DNA of 64,000 bases from Ichthyophis bannanicus (GCA_033557465.1 CM066036.1:718620828-718684827), one strand, 5' to 3'. Positions 42,659 to 54,768 are shown, numbered from the stretch's first letter. Numbers and translations are program-made. The notes: generated by a model from the sequence alone, not told the origin.

Positions 42659-43440
42659 CTACTCTCTTATCAGAGGTAGACAAAAATCATTATGCTTGGC
42701 TCTAGAAAGGGTTTGGGAGGCGGATGTTGGGATTCTCCTTTCTCCTAAATACTGGAGTAAGTTTTGGGGTAAAATCTTGTATGTATCTCGATCTGCTTCC
42801 ATAACCCAGTCAATGTTTTTCCTTGGTCACTGAGCATTTATTACACCAGTTATACTTACTAAATGGAATCGTTAGCAGGGAAATAGATACTGGTCATGTC
42901 AAATGGGAGTACACACTCTTTCTCATGTTCTCTTTACTTTCCTAACCTTCAAAACTATTGGCAGCAAGTCTGGAGGAAGATTCAGAAGTGCTTTCAGTTA
43001 CGAGAGGACCTCTCCTTGCAGATCATAATCTACCGATAGCTAGCAGACATCCCCTCATTACAAGCATCTGATGCCTTTGCTTTGGACTTTTTACTTACCA
43101 TGGCAGTCAAGCTGGTAATTATTTGCTGGAAAGACAATGCATCTCCTCATATTGTGTACTGGTGGAATATCGCTTGTCAATGCTATCAATATGCAGATGT
43201 CTTTAAGTTTGCCTAAATGGCAAGCCCTGTCCAAGGTTGTGCTCATTATGCATTCGTAATCAATGTATGTATTATACTATAAATTCTGTCATTGGTAATC
43301 ACCTTAGTACTCTGGAAACTGGGGTGGGGGGGGGGGTGCTACTCTGATATGTATTTTCATCTGTAATGGAATATTTTGGTTTGTGTGTGTGTGTTTGTCT
43401 GGTTAGCAAAAATGAAAATAAAAATTTAAAAAAAAATAAA
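42659..43440 (+). pseudogene. L1 ORF2 C-terminal region, part 2, and 3' end
   Basis: 'YSLIRGRQKSLCLALERVWE' at 42,660-42,720, then a Cys/His region ('GVHTLSHVLFTFL') near 42,905-42,945 and a decayed end. The element closes with 'gaaaataaaaatttaaaaaa' near 43,410-43,435, a likely poly(A)-type tail. A G run at 43,323 and a GT run at 43,382 are simple repeats. Confidence 0.75.
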
Positions 43441-44169
43441 TCTATCCCATCCCACGCACCCATCAGCAGTCCTCAACCCCTTCCCTTTCTTCACTTAACA
43501 TCTTTCTGCCCTTCTCTCTTCCACAGTGCACAGAATTGGATTCAAAGGTAATTTCTTACCATGTCTTCTCCTCCATCCCCTGCTCCTCTATCCCCTACCA
43601 CCAATCCCCTGATCCTGAGCCTGAATAGGTTCCTGCAATTGTGAACTGGATAATGTCTTACAGCTCACAGAGATGCTTTTGGAGACATCATCTGGGCCAC
43701 CAGAGTGGGCACAGGTGTCAATATGTATTTATTTATTTTAAAAACATTTATAGAATGCTAATCAAAAAATAATCTCAGTAGCTTACATCTAAAAGCATAC
43801 ACAATAAAATACAAAAACAACATATAAACAAGAATAAGAACAAAAATACAATTTAGACTACTGCCAGCAATAATGAAAATCATGTCATATTAATCACCTT
43901 CATAAAAAGACAATTCCATAACTGCGGATCCCTGACCAGAAAGGTTTGATCACGGGTAACACAAGTTCTATCTACAGTTACTGGCAGTACTGTTAACAGC
44001 CTGGAGTTCATAGAACGTAAGTCACAAGCTGGAATGTAGCTACAGTATATAATTCAGAAAGCAATTCATTCTTTATTATAGAATTCAACCACTTGAAAAC
44101 CAAATATAAATGTTTTAAAAATAGATGGTGCGTGGCGCTCTATAAGTGATAAATAGTAGTAGTAGTAGT
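43441..44169. other. No gene; retroposon fragments
   Basis: After the L1 tail comes unassigned sequence. From about 43,725 there is a minus-orientation retroposon tail ('tttatttattttaaaaacat') and a non-coding body. Near 44,130-44,170 'ggcgctctataagtgataaa' plus a (TAG)n run matches the 3' end of the L2-like LINE at 63,340-63,370. Confidence 0.45.
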
Positions 44170-44396
44170 AGATCGCTTCTTAATTGGTAATGAATGAGGT
44201 TCACATAATAAGGAAGTAATATGGTCATAGCACTCTGTATTAAATGTAATAGTCTCAATGAATAAGATGGAAGCCCAAGATAAACCATATTGCAGTAATC
44301 ACAATGGGGCATTACTAATGCCTGCACCACAGTACAAAACTCAGCACATAAAAAATGATTTTTAGGCTTATCACTAACTGCAGGTGGAAAATGCAC
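44170..44396 (-). pseudogene. L2-clade LINE fragment
   Basis: The minus strand reads 'VVQALVMPHCDYCNMVYLGL' followed by 'LLHLIQSAM', typical of the ORF2 C-terminal part of L2-like LINEs. The fragment is about 75 codons and truncated on both sides. Confidence 0.65.
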
Positions 44397-44518
44397 TTTT
44401 CACCGCTTTACAAATGTGGAAACTCAAGGACAGATGAGAATTCAGAATTACCCTTAAATAATATAATTAGCCACATCAATATGAATGGGCACTGCATAAT
44501 CCATACCCCTATAAATAA

Positions 44519-44806
44519 TTATTTATATTTATGTTCTCTTATATACTGTGCTATTCTGCATCAGTGCAGTTTACATTGAACAAACTGAAATTACATTGAA
44601 CAGGGCATTATAACTTGGAGATAACTATTTTACAGGGAACATGGGCTATGGAGGGTTAAGCGGCTTGCCCAAGACCACAAGGAGCATCTGTGGGACTAGA
44701 AACCACAGTCCTTCCGGCCCAAGGTTGCTGTCCTCTAGTGGGATTTGAACCCCTGACCTTCCAGCTTGAAGTACCTTGCCCCAACCACTAGGCCACTCCT
44801 CCACTC
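44519..44806 (-). repeat. tRNA-derived SINE, second copy
   Basis: Same family as 39,563-39,830 and 59,860-60,150, with the A box ('tggcctagtgg') and B box ('ggttcaaatcc') readable on the minus strand near 44,793 and 44,750. Here the tail side extends further ('tctgcatcagtgcagtttac'). Confidence 0.88.
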
Positions 44807-44809
44807 ATA

Positions 44810-47800
44810 TTATTTTGTTATTTCAGCTAACTAGCCTTTATCAGGGGCCTGGTGTTACTGACTGTTAACCAAAACTTGGCCAGGTTGGGCCCTTTAATAA
44901 AATCTGTTTACTACATGGCTGTCTTCCACGTTTGGTGTTTGTATTGGTATTTCTGCAGAAGTACCCTCCTTCTTGCTGTTTGGACTGGCATTTAGAACTG
45001 CCCAAGGCACAAATGAGTGTCTGTTTCAAGGAGCAGCTCTAAAGGTCAGGTCTGCCCCTTACCCCTATGCTGATTTTGATGTCCCCCTCAATTGCCTCCT
45101 AAGACATCTGACCCCCCTTCTCACTATCCCAAGACATTCAATGCTCCCATCCCCCCATGGCATCTGATCATCACCAACCAATTCCCTTTGGCAACAAGGA
45201 CCCCCTCCCCCATCCCCATCCCAAGTCTTACCGGGGTTGTTAGTGTCTAGTGGAAGCAGGTGCAAGGACAACTCACTTCTGTTCCTTCGCTCTGGGTTTC
45301 AAAATGGTGGTACCAAGAGATTACTGCTAATATACTATTTTTGAAAAAAGATGCACTCAATCTTGTCTCTCTAGCGGTATTCTTTCTTATAAAAGTTGTA
45401 TTTTAGCTTCCAATTTCTATTGTCTCAGTTCTTTACTCATTACTGTTGCTGTTTGTGCTTGTCCCAAGTCTCTCTTGAATACTACCAGTCTACCCTCTAG
45501 TAGTGTCCCATTGCCATGTCTGCCAATGGCATAATCAAATTTATTTATTAAAAAAGATCAGCTCACTTATGGACAGAGGCTTTTAATGGTAGACATGTTT
45601 GTGTACCCCAGTGTGAACACACACAGACAATAGGCTGCTAAGATCAGTCTCAAAGAACTCAGTGATGCAATATGCTAATTAATAATGCAACTATTTTGTG
45701 CATAGTACAATGTCACTGTCTCATGCTGCCTTTATGACACATGAAAAGCAAACACTTCTGATACTCACTGGACAAGGGCTGGGACACTGTAGCAAAGAAA
45801 TATTCTTTCAGGCTGACTGTAATCTGCACCTTTGCTGCGGCCATCACCACTGGGGAAGTATAAGCTGTAGCTTCACCATCTGATGGTAACACTACCCTGT
45901 AACCTAGTGCAGACTTTGAGCTGCTACAAGGTAGAAGTAGCGTACAAGCCACAGCTACTGGCTTTGTGTCAAGTGAGCGTCTAAAGCAGCAGGCTTTTCT
46001 TTCTCCAGAATATTTCCTAAATCTAACAACAAATGTTTCCCTTCTCTATGAAGCAAGGAGTTTGAGAAAACTCTTCCTTCCCTTTCTGAGATCCAAATGC
46101 TGAACAAAATGGTCTTGATGACTTCATGGCATGCAGCTACCAGTGGAGTAGACCAGGCAAATGTTGCTGAAACATGATTGGTCCAACACCTTTCTTGTTC
46201 AACTCCAACTGGCCCTGTTCATCGCAAGCATACTGCTTTCCTTTTCCCAGGGCCTTTAAGGGGGGCACACCAAATGAGCTGAAAAGGATTCAGATTTTTG
46301 GGGAAGTGAACAACAAACCAGCTCTTTCAGATCAATTGCCCATTTGCCTTGATCGGAAAGCATCTCCTTAGTCCTCCAAAATGTTCAAATTTTCCCAAGC
46401 CTTTTGGAATTTAAACCAAGATTTTTAGGATAAAACTAGTGGATTCAAACAATTTGCTTCAGTTCTCAAAAATAGGAAGCTAGTCTGCTTATTTTCATCT
46501 ACTTATCTTCTAGTTTATAGCCTGCTTTTATAACATACGTCTCTAGGTGACAAAGAATACATAAATATGAAAATTCAACAATTGTGCAAAAAATAAAAGT
46601 ATTTACAATCACAGAGTTAACATACTGGTTATTTTTGTTCTTTACATCCAGCTGAGCTTTATGATCTTCATAGCCCAACCCTTTCTTATGTCCTCAACCC
46701 AATCCTGTACCCTAATAGAGACAAGTTCTCAGTCCAATCTCAGCTTTAATGCCAGAGATACTACTGGTGACAAACACAGGACCAGATCACACACTAATCT
46801 TTTCTTAAAGAGGAAGCCTTTCAACCGTTTGCAGAGCCTTACATAGTTTCCCTGTATCCAAATCTTCTGTGGATCAGCGCTCCCCATCTCAGACATCGAG
46901 CAAGAAAAATATACTCACCTACTAGAAGTCGGTATAGTTACACAAGTAACAGCTGTTGCAGGGACTTCAGAGCCTCGTTTGGTCTATAGTACCCTAACAA
47001 ATTTGCAAGATATTTTGAGCTGGACATTATGAGATATTTATGCAGCTGCATGATAGAAGTGTTTTGTCTTACTCAGGCCTAAAAGTCACAGATAATGATG
47101 TTATCTAAGGCTATATCACACAAACTATGAATATTATTTTTGTCATCCCCCTTTGTTGTTTTATCTTGTCCAGTTCCAGCTACAGTAGTAACCAGATATG
47201 GTTCTTTTTATTTTATTCATATAAAATGTATGCAGAAATAGCCTTTTTATAATAAATTAAATGTGATTAAATCCCAAAGCTTCAGGTTACCATCCGACAC
47301 AATATTGACATCTTTCACGTGTTTCAAACTTATCATCGTTAAAAAAAGTTCTACTTCAGGGAAAATCATTCAACACTTTCTGCTAGTTCTCATCTGAGCC
47401 ACTTTTCTTAAATTTTATTGCATGACTGATCTGCCGTCCTACTTTATTTATGACACTCACTCTCACAATTGAAAACCAGGATCTGGATTAGGCTTGGTTA
47501 ATGATCCTGCATTCTTCACCTTGGCAGATACCAGCACACATAGGACGCCCTCCCTAGCAATCCTTAACTCATTCTTGAATCCCTGCACCGCAACCCAGGG
47601 TTTTGCAACAAATCTCATGCCTTCCACCATAGAAACCGCCTCCCCCATCTTTCCTGCCGCAGGTAGGTTCGATTAGTATAAAAATAAAGTATAAAAAAAT
47701 TTTCAGTAATAGCATGTGGACATTTTGTCCTACTGAAACATATAATTATAAATGTATAAATTATACATTTATGCTGCTATTTAGTAATTTATAGTGTGTT

Positions 47801-48820
47801 ATAATGAATTATTTCATGTTATCTGCCACAAAGCCAAGATGAATGGAAGTAGACTGCTTTAATAGTGCACGATGGACTTTTAAACATTTTTGATACAAAC
47901 ATGTTTGATATAATATTAAATAAAGTAAAATGGACCTTTGGGTTTTAAACTGGCTTGTATGCTGGTCCGACAAAAATAATTTTTAAAATAGATTTCATTG
48001 TTTGGGAATGTAGTGATTTCACATGGTGGGGAAGGAATTTCCTAAACAGAATCCAGCAGTGGCATAGGTTACAATGAGGTGCTCCCAAACAAGATTTTGC
48101 TCAAGGCCCCCCATTGTTATGTCAGTGGAGTGTTACCCCATGTGTCCCTCCATGCATGGCCCTCCTTTATGTAGTGGGCCCCCTCCATGCAGCGGTATTG
48201 TGCTTGCTGCGTTGCCTCCATTCTTGCAGGTTGCCATGGGCCAGTGGCTGTTCCCCGCCATCTCGAAGCCCCATGGTGTGGCTGCCATCGTGAGACTTCA
48301 GCCCAACAAGGAACAGCAACTGGGTCCACGACAAGCTTACAAGGGCAGAGCAGCACAGCAAACATGATAAAGTGAGTTTGCCGTGCTGCTGCCGCCACCG
48401 CTGAGTGGGCCCCCTTTCTGCCTGGGCCCTTGCCCACAATGCGGGTACAGGTTTCCCCTCCCTATATTTGATATGCACTTTAACTCTTCCAGTTCTTTAT
48501 ATTATGACAAGAATAATTGCTGTGTAATTGCTTTGTTTGCTGAGTAATCCGCTTTGATTTCAGGAGAAAGCGGTATATAAATCCTTTTAAATAAATAAAA
48601 TAAATAAATAAAGGATAAGAAGCTCCAGTAGATTTTCAAAACTAGGCATATGGCTTGAAGCAGGTGTAAATTTCTGTGGGTACTTTAAACTTTCAATTTT
48701 CAAAGAAGCACACTTGAACTTTGCTTCTGAGAATTGATGCAAAGTTCTCAGGTAAATGTACCTATGGACTTTGCAACTATGTGCCTACTTTAGGAAATGT
48801 TCTCAATAGTGATAGATAGA
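44810..48820. other. No gene recognised; scattered repeat tails
   Basis: Four kilobases without an assignable gene. Retroposon-tail-like text occurs near 46,520-46,620 and 48,540-48,615 ('agaaagcggtatataaatcc'). The patch 48,060-48,480 is GC-rich and may be an old non-autonomous element. The longest frames (about 100 codons, 48,074-48,478) overlap on both strands and have no known motif. Confidence 0.45.
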
Positions 48821-49123
48821 CAGGGCCGGCCCAAGGCTTTCTTCCGCCCTTGGCAGAAACCCCAGCCTTGTTGTCCCCCCCCCCCCCACCCGCTGCCACC
48901 CCCCGCTGCTGCTGCCAGTTCCATCGGGAGGAGGAAGTGGGCAGAGACAGTATTTCCAAAAGCAACAGCTTTTAGCCGCTGCTTTTGGAAATACTGTCGC
49001 TACCCCCCCCCCCCCAAATAGAATTGGTGGCAGCTGTCCATGTGTGTCGCTGCTGCCGCTGCCCACCCAGGCTGTTGCTGCCGCCCACCCCTTCTAGCTC
49101 GCCTAGCGGATGGGTCGGTCCTG
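48821..49123. mobile_element. hAT-like MITE, 303 bp
   Basis: The ends are 'cagggccggccca' and 'tgggtcggtcctg' (about 11 of 13 pair). The flanking 8-mers 'tagataga' (48,813-48,820) and 'cagatagg' (49,124-49,131) match at 6 of 8. Inside, a perfect 19-bp inverted repeat ('gacagtatttccaaaagca') lies near 48,947-48,999. No transposase, so it is mobilised in trans if at all. Confidence 0.7.
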
Positions 49124-50287
49124 CAGATAGGATTATATGTAATGTGGTCTTAAAAGTCCCTGTCCTTTATTAATGATGCAGGTATCTCAATGAAAACATT
49201 TAAGAACGATGCCACAGAGAACATGCTGACAGTGCTCAGAAATTCCCTATTGCCAGGTGCCTGAGGTTTTAAAGATTGAACAAAAGTAAGAGCACATGAT
49301 TTTCTTTTAAATTCTCTCGAGTATAGGGCTCAGGGTAGAAAATTCTGTGACTTAAAGAATGTGAGTGGAAGCTTGGGGCAGTCGCGAGGACTCTGAATAG
49401 GAATCTTGTAAATAGTTCTTTGAAAGAGAAACCTAACCCAGGTTTCTTGCTCTTGTGAGAGTCGATCAGCATTGTGAAGTTTATGAAAAAGTGTAAATAC
49501 ACTCAGAAGTTGTATCAGCTGTAGAAAATGTCAGTTCTGCAATTGAAGATTTTCTGAAACATGGAAAATGAAAGCAGCTATTCCTTCCTAAAAGCAGTGT
49601 AAGGGTAAATTTCAAGTGAGGAGTAATCATTCTTGTGCAGGAAATTTAATCTGTGGATTCAGAGGGGAAGCATGATTTACCAGGTAGATTAAGGTACCTG
49701 AAATGGGAGTCCATAAACCATGGAATTCCTAGTAGATTCAGAAAGGCCTTGAAGCAAATCTTTTCTCCTGGTTGGTGGAAACCCTGGAAGCTTCATGGAA
49801 TGAATGATGTCTCTACAGTTATCTGAAGTTTCCTCTCCAGAGGTAGAAAGGGGGCAATGGGGGCAAAATCTAGATGAGAACTAGAAACTCAGATGAGAAG
49901 AATTATTAGATCGCGTTTGACTTTATAAATGGAGAAAGGACATCAAGGAAATCTACAGTACTACCTTGGTTTAAAGGTGAGGTCAGAGAGGCTGTTATAG
50001 CCAAAAAAGCATCTTTCAGGAAATGGAAAAAGGAGCCAAATGACAAAAACTGGAAACAACATAAGAATTGGAAAGTTAGATGCAAGGCATAGATAAGTGA
50101 GGCAAAGATAGAATATTAAAAAAAAGCTGTCTGTGGAAGCAAAATGCATAATAACAACTTTTTCATGTACATTCATAACAAAAATCCTGTGAGAGAGTCA
50201 CTTGGACCATTAAATAATAGATAGAGGGGGGAAAAGGCACTAAGAGGGGAAAAGGCCATAGAGGAGAGACTGAATGAATTCTTTGCT

Positions 50288-50940
50288 TTGGTCTTTACTG
50301 AAGATGATGTAGGGAAGTTACCCATGACTGAAATGGTATTTAAAGATGATACAGCAGAAGTATTGAAAGAAATATTGATAAACCGGGAAGATGTGTTACA
50401 ACTATTTGATAAACTAAAGAGTAGCAAATCACTGGACAAGATGGTACAATCAAGGGTGGTGAAAGAACTGAAATATGAGATTGCAGATCTACTATTAGTA
50501 ATCTGTGAACTATCATTTAAATCATCTGTAATACCTGAAGACTGGCGAATGGCCAATGTAACACCAATTTTTAAAGAGAGTCCCAGGAGTGATCCAGAAA
50601 ACTACAGATCGGTGAGCATCACATCAGTACCAGGCAAATGGTAGAAACCATTATAAAGAACAAAATTACTGAACATGTAGATAGTCATGGTTTAATGGAA
50701 GAAACCCAACATGGCTTTAGCCAAGGAAGGTCTAGTCTTACTGATCTGTTATATTTTTTTGAAGGTGTGAATAAACAGATAGACAAAGGTGAGCTGGTCG
50801 ATTTAGTGTATCTGGATTTTCAGAACGCCTTTGACAAGGTCCCTCATCAGCGACTTGGCGAAATTAAAATGTCATAGGATAGGAGGCGGTGTACTATTGT
50901 CGATTAGGAACTGGTTAAAAGATAGAAAGCAGAGGGTAGG
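50288..50940 (+). pseudogene. CR1 RT, N-terminal part
   Basis: Frames at 50,288-50,644 and 50,638-50,877 read 'SSVIPEDWRMANVTPIFKES', 'ENYRSVSITSVPGK', 'TQHGFSQGRSSLTDLL' and 'VYLDFQNAFDKVPHQRL', the early RT blocks with the first catalytic Asp. A one-base shift joins the two. The frame decays before the catalytic FADD box. Confidence 0.87.
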
Positions 50941-50984
50941 GCTAAATGGCCAATTTTCATAAACGCTTAAACAGGCGCTTTTAC

Positions 50985-51480
50985 CCATGGAAGTGATTCC
51001 GCAGTTTAATAGGGGGGGGGGGGGTGATCGCCAGGAGAGGTTACAGTATAAGGAACAACAATGGATTTATCGTTTGGGGTCTATGGCTCCAGAAGGTATG
51101 AATATGGACATTGATTGGTGGGATTTGCGTTTATGATTCCAACAGGTGTAGCTATGCCTCGAATTGAAAGTGCCGGTGTTGACGTCATCCTTACATCATT
51201 ATTTAACCGGAACTGATACATTGCGGGGTTCATTCGCCTGAAGAAGAGCTGTGAGAGCTGTGGAGTGGCTTGAAACACTATTAGTGTCGCGGGAACCCTG
51301 TTGGGATGAACTTAATTTGGAGGGGCTCCTTATGAAAGAAATTTAAGGAGAAGCGTGATGGTTGTCCTCCACAATAATATGGATTCAGCTAAGTAACTTT
51401 TTGCCTTGCCCTTGTTCTTTCCGGTTGGAGAGAAGGGATTGAATTGATCACAAGGTTGAGAATTCCATCAAACAGAGGCT
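50985..51480 (+). repeat. Penelope-like element 3' fragment
   Basis: 51,028-51,136 reads 'EQQWIYRLGSMAPEGMNMDI' and a few more residues to a stop, the end of a Penelope GIY-YIG domain. The hammerhead-like fold follows about 90 nt downstream. The phrase 'gcgcttttacccatggaag' before it recurs at 53,598-53,617. It sits inside the CR1 LINE; its right border is not clear. Confidence 0.75.
51226..51298 (+). ncRNA. Hammerhead-ribozyme-like fold (73 nt), type I
   Basis: Stem I: GGGTTC (51,226-51,231) pairs with GAACCC (51,293-51,298), and CGC (51,235-51,237) with GCG (51,289-51,291), with a small internal loop. Core CTGAAGA is at 51,238-51,244. Stem II: GAGCT (51,246-51,250) with GGCTT (51,267-51,271), including wobbles. 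GAAA is at 51,272-51,275. Stem III: ACACT (51,275-51,279) pairs perfectly with AGTGT (51,283-51,287). C51,288 is the cleavage residue, giving the preferred GUC. The one deviation is an extra A at 51,245. Position just after a Penelope ORF end agrees with hammerheads known in Penelope pseudo-LTRs. Confidence 0.72.
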
Positions 51481-51775
51481 TAGGGAATCCAGTTTTTAAC
51501 AAAAAATGTGTTGACAGCAACAAGTGTTGTTTGGTCGGGTTTTGACCGGGTATTTGGTCTATTTAATTGATTAAAAGGAGGGCTCACCTTGAGAGAAGAA
51601 ATGTTTCTTTTCATGGTGAGTGATCCGACAAAAAAAAATTTCATAGTAGTCCTTGTATATATGTGGGGTAATGGATGGTGTGTGGGTTCAGTTCCTGTAG
51701 TTGAGGCAGGCAGGGAAATCAAGATTTTTTTGGGATTTCTGTGGTTGGTTTCCAAGGGTGTAAAGTTTTAGTAAT

Positions 51776-52330
51776 TTGCAAATAAAAGATTTAGGCATCA
51801 TCATGGATAACACGTTGAAACCCTCTACCCAGCATGCAGCGGCAGCCAAGAAGGAAAATAGAATGCTAGGAATCATAAGGAAAGGAATGGAGAATAAAAC
51901 AAAGGATATTATAATGCCTCTGTATCGTTCCATGGTGCGATCACACCTTGAATATTGCATGCAATTCTTGATGCCGTATAATAAAAGGAGATAGTGGAAT
52001 AAGAAAAGGTACAGAGAAGAGCCACCAAAATGGTAAAGGGGATGGAAGGATACCCCTATGAGGAGAGGCTTAAAAGGTTAGGGCTCTTCAACCTGGAAAA
52101 GAGACAGCTGAGGGAATAGAGATCTATAAATTAATGAATGGAGTGGAACGGGTAAACGTAGATTGATTGTTTACGCCATCAAAAAGTAAAAAGTAGAAAG
52201 ACTAGGGCACATACAATGAAGCTACAGTGTAACCTGGTTAAGACTAATAAGAGAAAGTACTTTTTCACTCAATGTGTAATCAAACTCTGGAATTTGTTAC
52301 CAAAGGATGTAGTAAAAGCTGTTAGTGTAG
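51776..52330 (+). pseudogene. CR1 ORF2 C-terminal part
   Basis: 'KDLGIIMDNTLKPSTQ' and 'RSHLEYCMQF' identify the CR1 C-terminus, followed by decayed sequence to the 3' UTR. It matches the end of the CR1 copy on the minus strand at 63,405-64,000. Confidence 0.85.
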
Positions 52331-52690
52331 CTATGTTTTAAAAAAGTTTGGAGAAGTTCCTGGAGGAAAGGTCCATAAACCATTATTAAAGAAGACCCAG
52401 CAAATCCACTGCTTGCCCCAATACAAGCATTGTGGAACCTGTGTGTCTTTTTGTAAAACTGCTAGGTACTTGTGACCTGGATTGGCCAATGTTGGTAACA
52501 GGATACTGGGCTTGATGGACCTTGGTCTGACCTAGTATGGCATTTCTTATGTTCTTAACTCATATATTTGTGCTATTCTGTTGTCATGGATGGATCGGTG
52601 ACAGACAATGATTCAGGGAGAAGAGATAATGAGAAGGGGAATACTGAAATGACTTTTGAAAAAGAAACATCAAAAGATCACATTTATTAG

Positions 52691-53213
52691 CAGGACCCAA
52701 TTTACCTATGGGCAAAAGCGCCAGTTGCCCTAGGCCCTGCATGGCAGCGGGCCCACTGAATGAGCACCCAGTGCTGATAACTCTATTAGTCTGTGCCTGA
52801 GTCACGTTCTGGGGTTGAGCATGAGTTGGGGTTCAACCTGGATGTCCAATCCCACTGTTCGCGGGACTGAATGCTATCCTTAGCCTTTTGTTAATTTGGG
52901 CAACTCAGATATTCAATGCCATTGCTGGATATGACCGTGGCATTGAATATCAGGGTTTATAGTTTTGTGGCGTGATGCCCTATGTGCTTCAGTCTTCATG
53001 GGACCATTGAGAGAACGGAGTATGCAACTGTCCTCGTGACATCTGATAATGAGGAGGGAAGCTGCAGCAGTGGCCCAGCAACATCAGATTCACAAGGGCT
53101 GGGGGAGCAGGGTCAGGTAGGAAAGAGAAAGTGGTGTTCAATAAATCAAACATAAAAGGGGGACCATCCACACAAGTTTTGCCAGGGCCTCTTAAGTGGT
53201 TAAAGTGGGCCTG
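52691..53213. mobile_element. hAT-like MITE, 523 bp
   Basis: The ends are 'caggaccca' and 'gtgggcctg' (imperfect inverted repeats). The flanking 8-mers 'tttattag' (52,683-52,690) and 'tttactag' (53,214-53,221) agree at 7 of 8. There is no coding sequence. Confidence 0.7.
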
Positions 53214-53221
53214 TTTACTAG

Positions 53222-53695
53222 CATATGGAGGTCATGTTATCAGAGAAGATCAGCAGGCAGCAGGAAATAAATGGACAGTTTTCTGCCCTGCAAGGTGTTT
53301 AGGGTTGTAAGTACCATTCTATGCAGGTTACCCCTACTATATGCTTTTTTGAAGTTCAAAAGTTATTTGAGTTTTGCTTTGAGCAAGAATGGTCCTCTTC
53401 TTATGGGGATCCTCTGTATTTATCCCACATCTTTTTGAAGTCTGTCACCATTTTTGTCTCCACCATTTACAGTAGGAGGGCATCTAACATCTACCTTGTG
53501 TAACCCAGGGCTGCCATTTCTGCACTACAGTTGCTTAAAACCTACAGGAGACAAGCCCCGAGACATCTTCAGGAGGCTGGAGATTTTTGATGCTTAAACA
53601 TGCGCTTTTACCCATGGAAGATACAAGGTTCAAAGGACTTGCATTAGATGTAGTGAGATCGGTTAACTATAAACGAAATAGTGAGTACTGAGCCC
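53222..53695. other. Unassigned, one Penelope-like phrase
   Basis: The phrase 'gcgcttttacccatggaag' at 53,598-53,617 is shared with the Penelope fragment at 50,97x. I recognise nothing else. Confidence 0.35.
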
Positions 53696-54768
53696 TGTGG
53701 TGTAATAGCCTATATCCAGAATATAAGCAGACAAAAAATACTTGAATCAAACCTTTTCTTCTGCTCTCATGAACATGCAGCAGCTCACAAAGAAAAGACA
53801 ATACAGATACAGTATTTACAAAAGCAAACCAGATATAGAAATATAATTATTAAATAACAATATCTTCCAAAATAAATCTGTAATTAAGGTAAACTAGAAA
53901 AATATGTAAATTAAAAGTTAGCACTGCTGGCTGACAACAGAAACTAAGGCTTTTTTTTAAGCCAGCTGAAGTAGCCAATTTGGTAATTGAAACCCAACGA
54001 GGTTTGAAAATGTTGCATAAATACTATAAATTCTGTTTGGATCCGGATACAAACCCAGTTGCATCCAAATCCTTGGTGTCTTTTCCTGCTAGGAAAAAAT
54101 ACAGCTTTTATTAGTTTACTTATGACTAGATCTCACTGTTTGGATGTCAGTTCAATTAGGTCTCTGGCAGCTGCAAAGTTCAACCTTTTCCCAAAGGAAC
54201 CTTGAAGTTGCAGAGTTGTCAGGAAAAGTAGAAACTTTTCCTTCTGAACTCCAACCCAGAGCTGGGGCAGAATAAATCCTTGCTGTTTTTTTTAAAGTCG
54301 GAGTCCAAGGATTGCAACTCTGGAGTACAGGTGAAGCCCACCTCCCAGTTTTTTCTTTCCCAAAGCCAGGAGCAGCCTCTTAATGTTTCTTATCAAGAAG
54401 CTGATCAGCAATTGGCTCCCAATTCAAAAAAGCATTAGGAGGTTTCAAACAGTCATAGAGGGCTGATGTTTGGTGCAAGAGCCGTGCCTCTGTTGCTGAC
54501 ATAAAGGTCAGTCCAACACTTTCTTGCAGTTTTTAAGTGTGCTTATTGTAGTCAACTTTGGGGTTTGCTGTTAGCAGTCTGTATGCTCAGGTTTGTAGTT
54601 CCCAAAGCTTGTAATAGGCATCCATGCCAGGATTTATGTCCTTAAAGACTGAAAACTCTGGAAGGGGATATGTCGTTATCAGTCAATGTTAAATATCCAC
54701 AAGGGCTGAAGCCTGTTTAAGTGAGGTCCTAACAGTACTCCTTTGCTAAATATGGATGGGTCCTCACA
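53696..54768 (-). repeat. LTR of the Ty3/gypsy-like element (3' LTR)
   Basis: On the minus strand it starts TGTGAGGACC and ends CACCACA (TG...CA), length 1,073 bp. It lies directly downstream of the pol end on that strand, and an AATAAA is near 54,118. I do not see the matching 5' LTR in the window, because the 5' end of the element is lost at about 61,875. Confidence 0.65.

Larger units (their letters stand above)
25558..43440 (+). mobile_element. L1-clade LINE split by nested insertions
   Basis: L1-like coding sequence is found in order on both sides of each interruption: 5' leader and ORF1 start (25,558-26,260), ORF1 C-terminus (28,699-29,500), ORF2 endonuclease start and early RT (35,981-36,583), RT (39,218-39,560 and 39,831-39,915), RT catalytic box (40,020-40,690), C-terminal region (40,858-41,438 and 42,659-43,300), and an A-rich 3' end near 43,430. 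Summed L1 sequence is about 4.5 kb. Most of the endonuclease seems deleted between 36,200 and 36,415. It is the oldest layer here. Confidence 0.85.
49930..52560 (+). mobile_element. CR1-clade LINE, interrupted
   Basis: Pre-RT sequence starts near 49,930 ('aggtcagagaggctgttata'). RT follows (50,288-50,877), with C-terminal coding at 51,776-52,330 and the 3' end 'gacctagtatggcatttctt' then 'atgttctta' at 52,530-52,556. A Penelope 3' fragment and further sequence (about 50,960-51,775) replace the central RT part, so the FADD box is missing. The tail matches those at 2,605, 62,670 and 63,405. Confidence 0.87.

Noticed and set aside
48074..48478. Overlapping ~100-codon frames on both strands
   Set aside because: Mutual shadows in a GC-rich patch with no family match.
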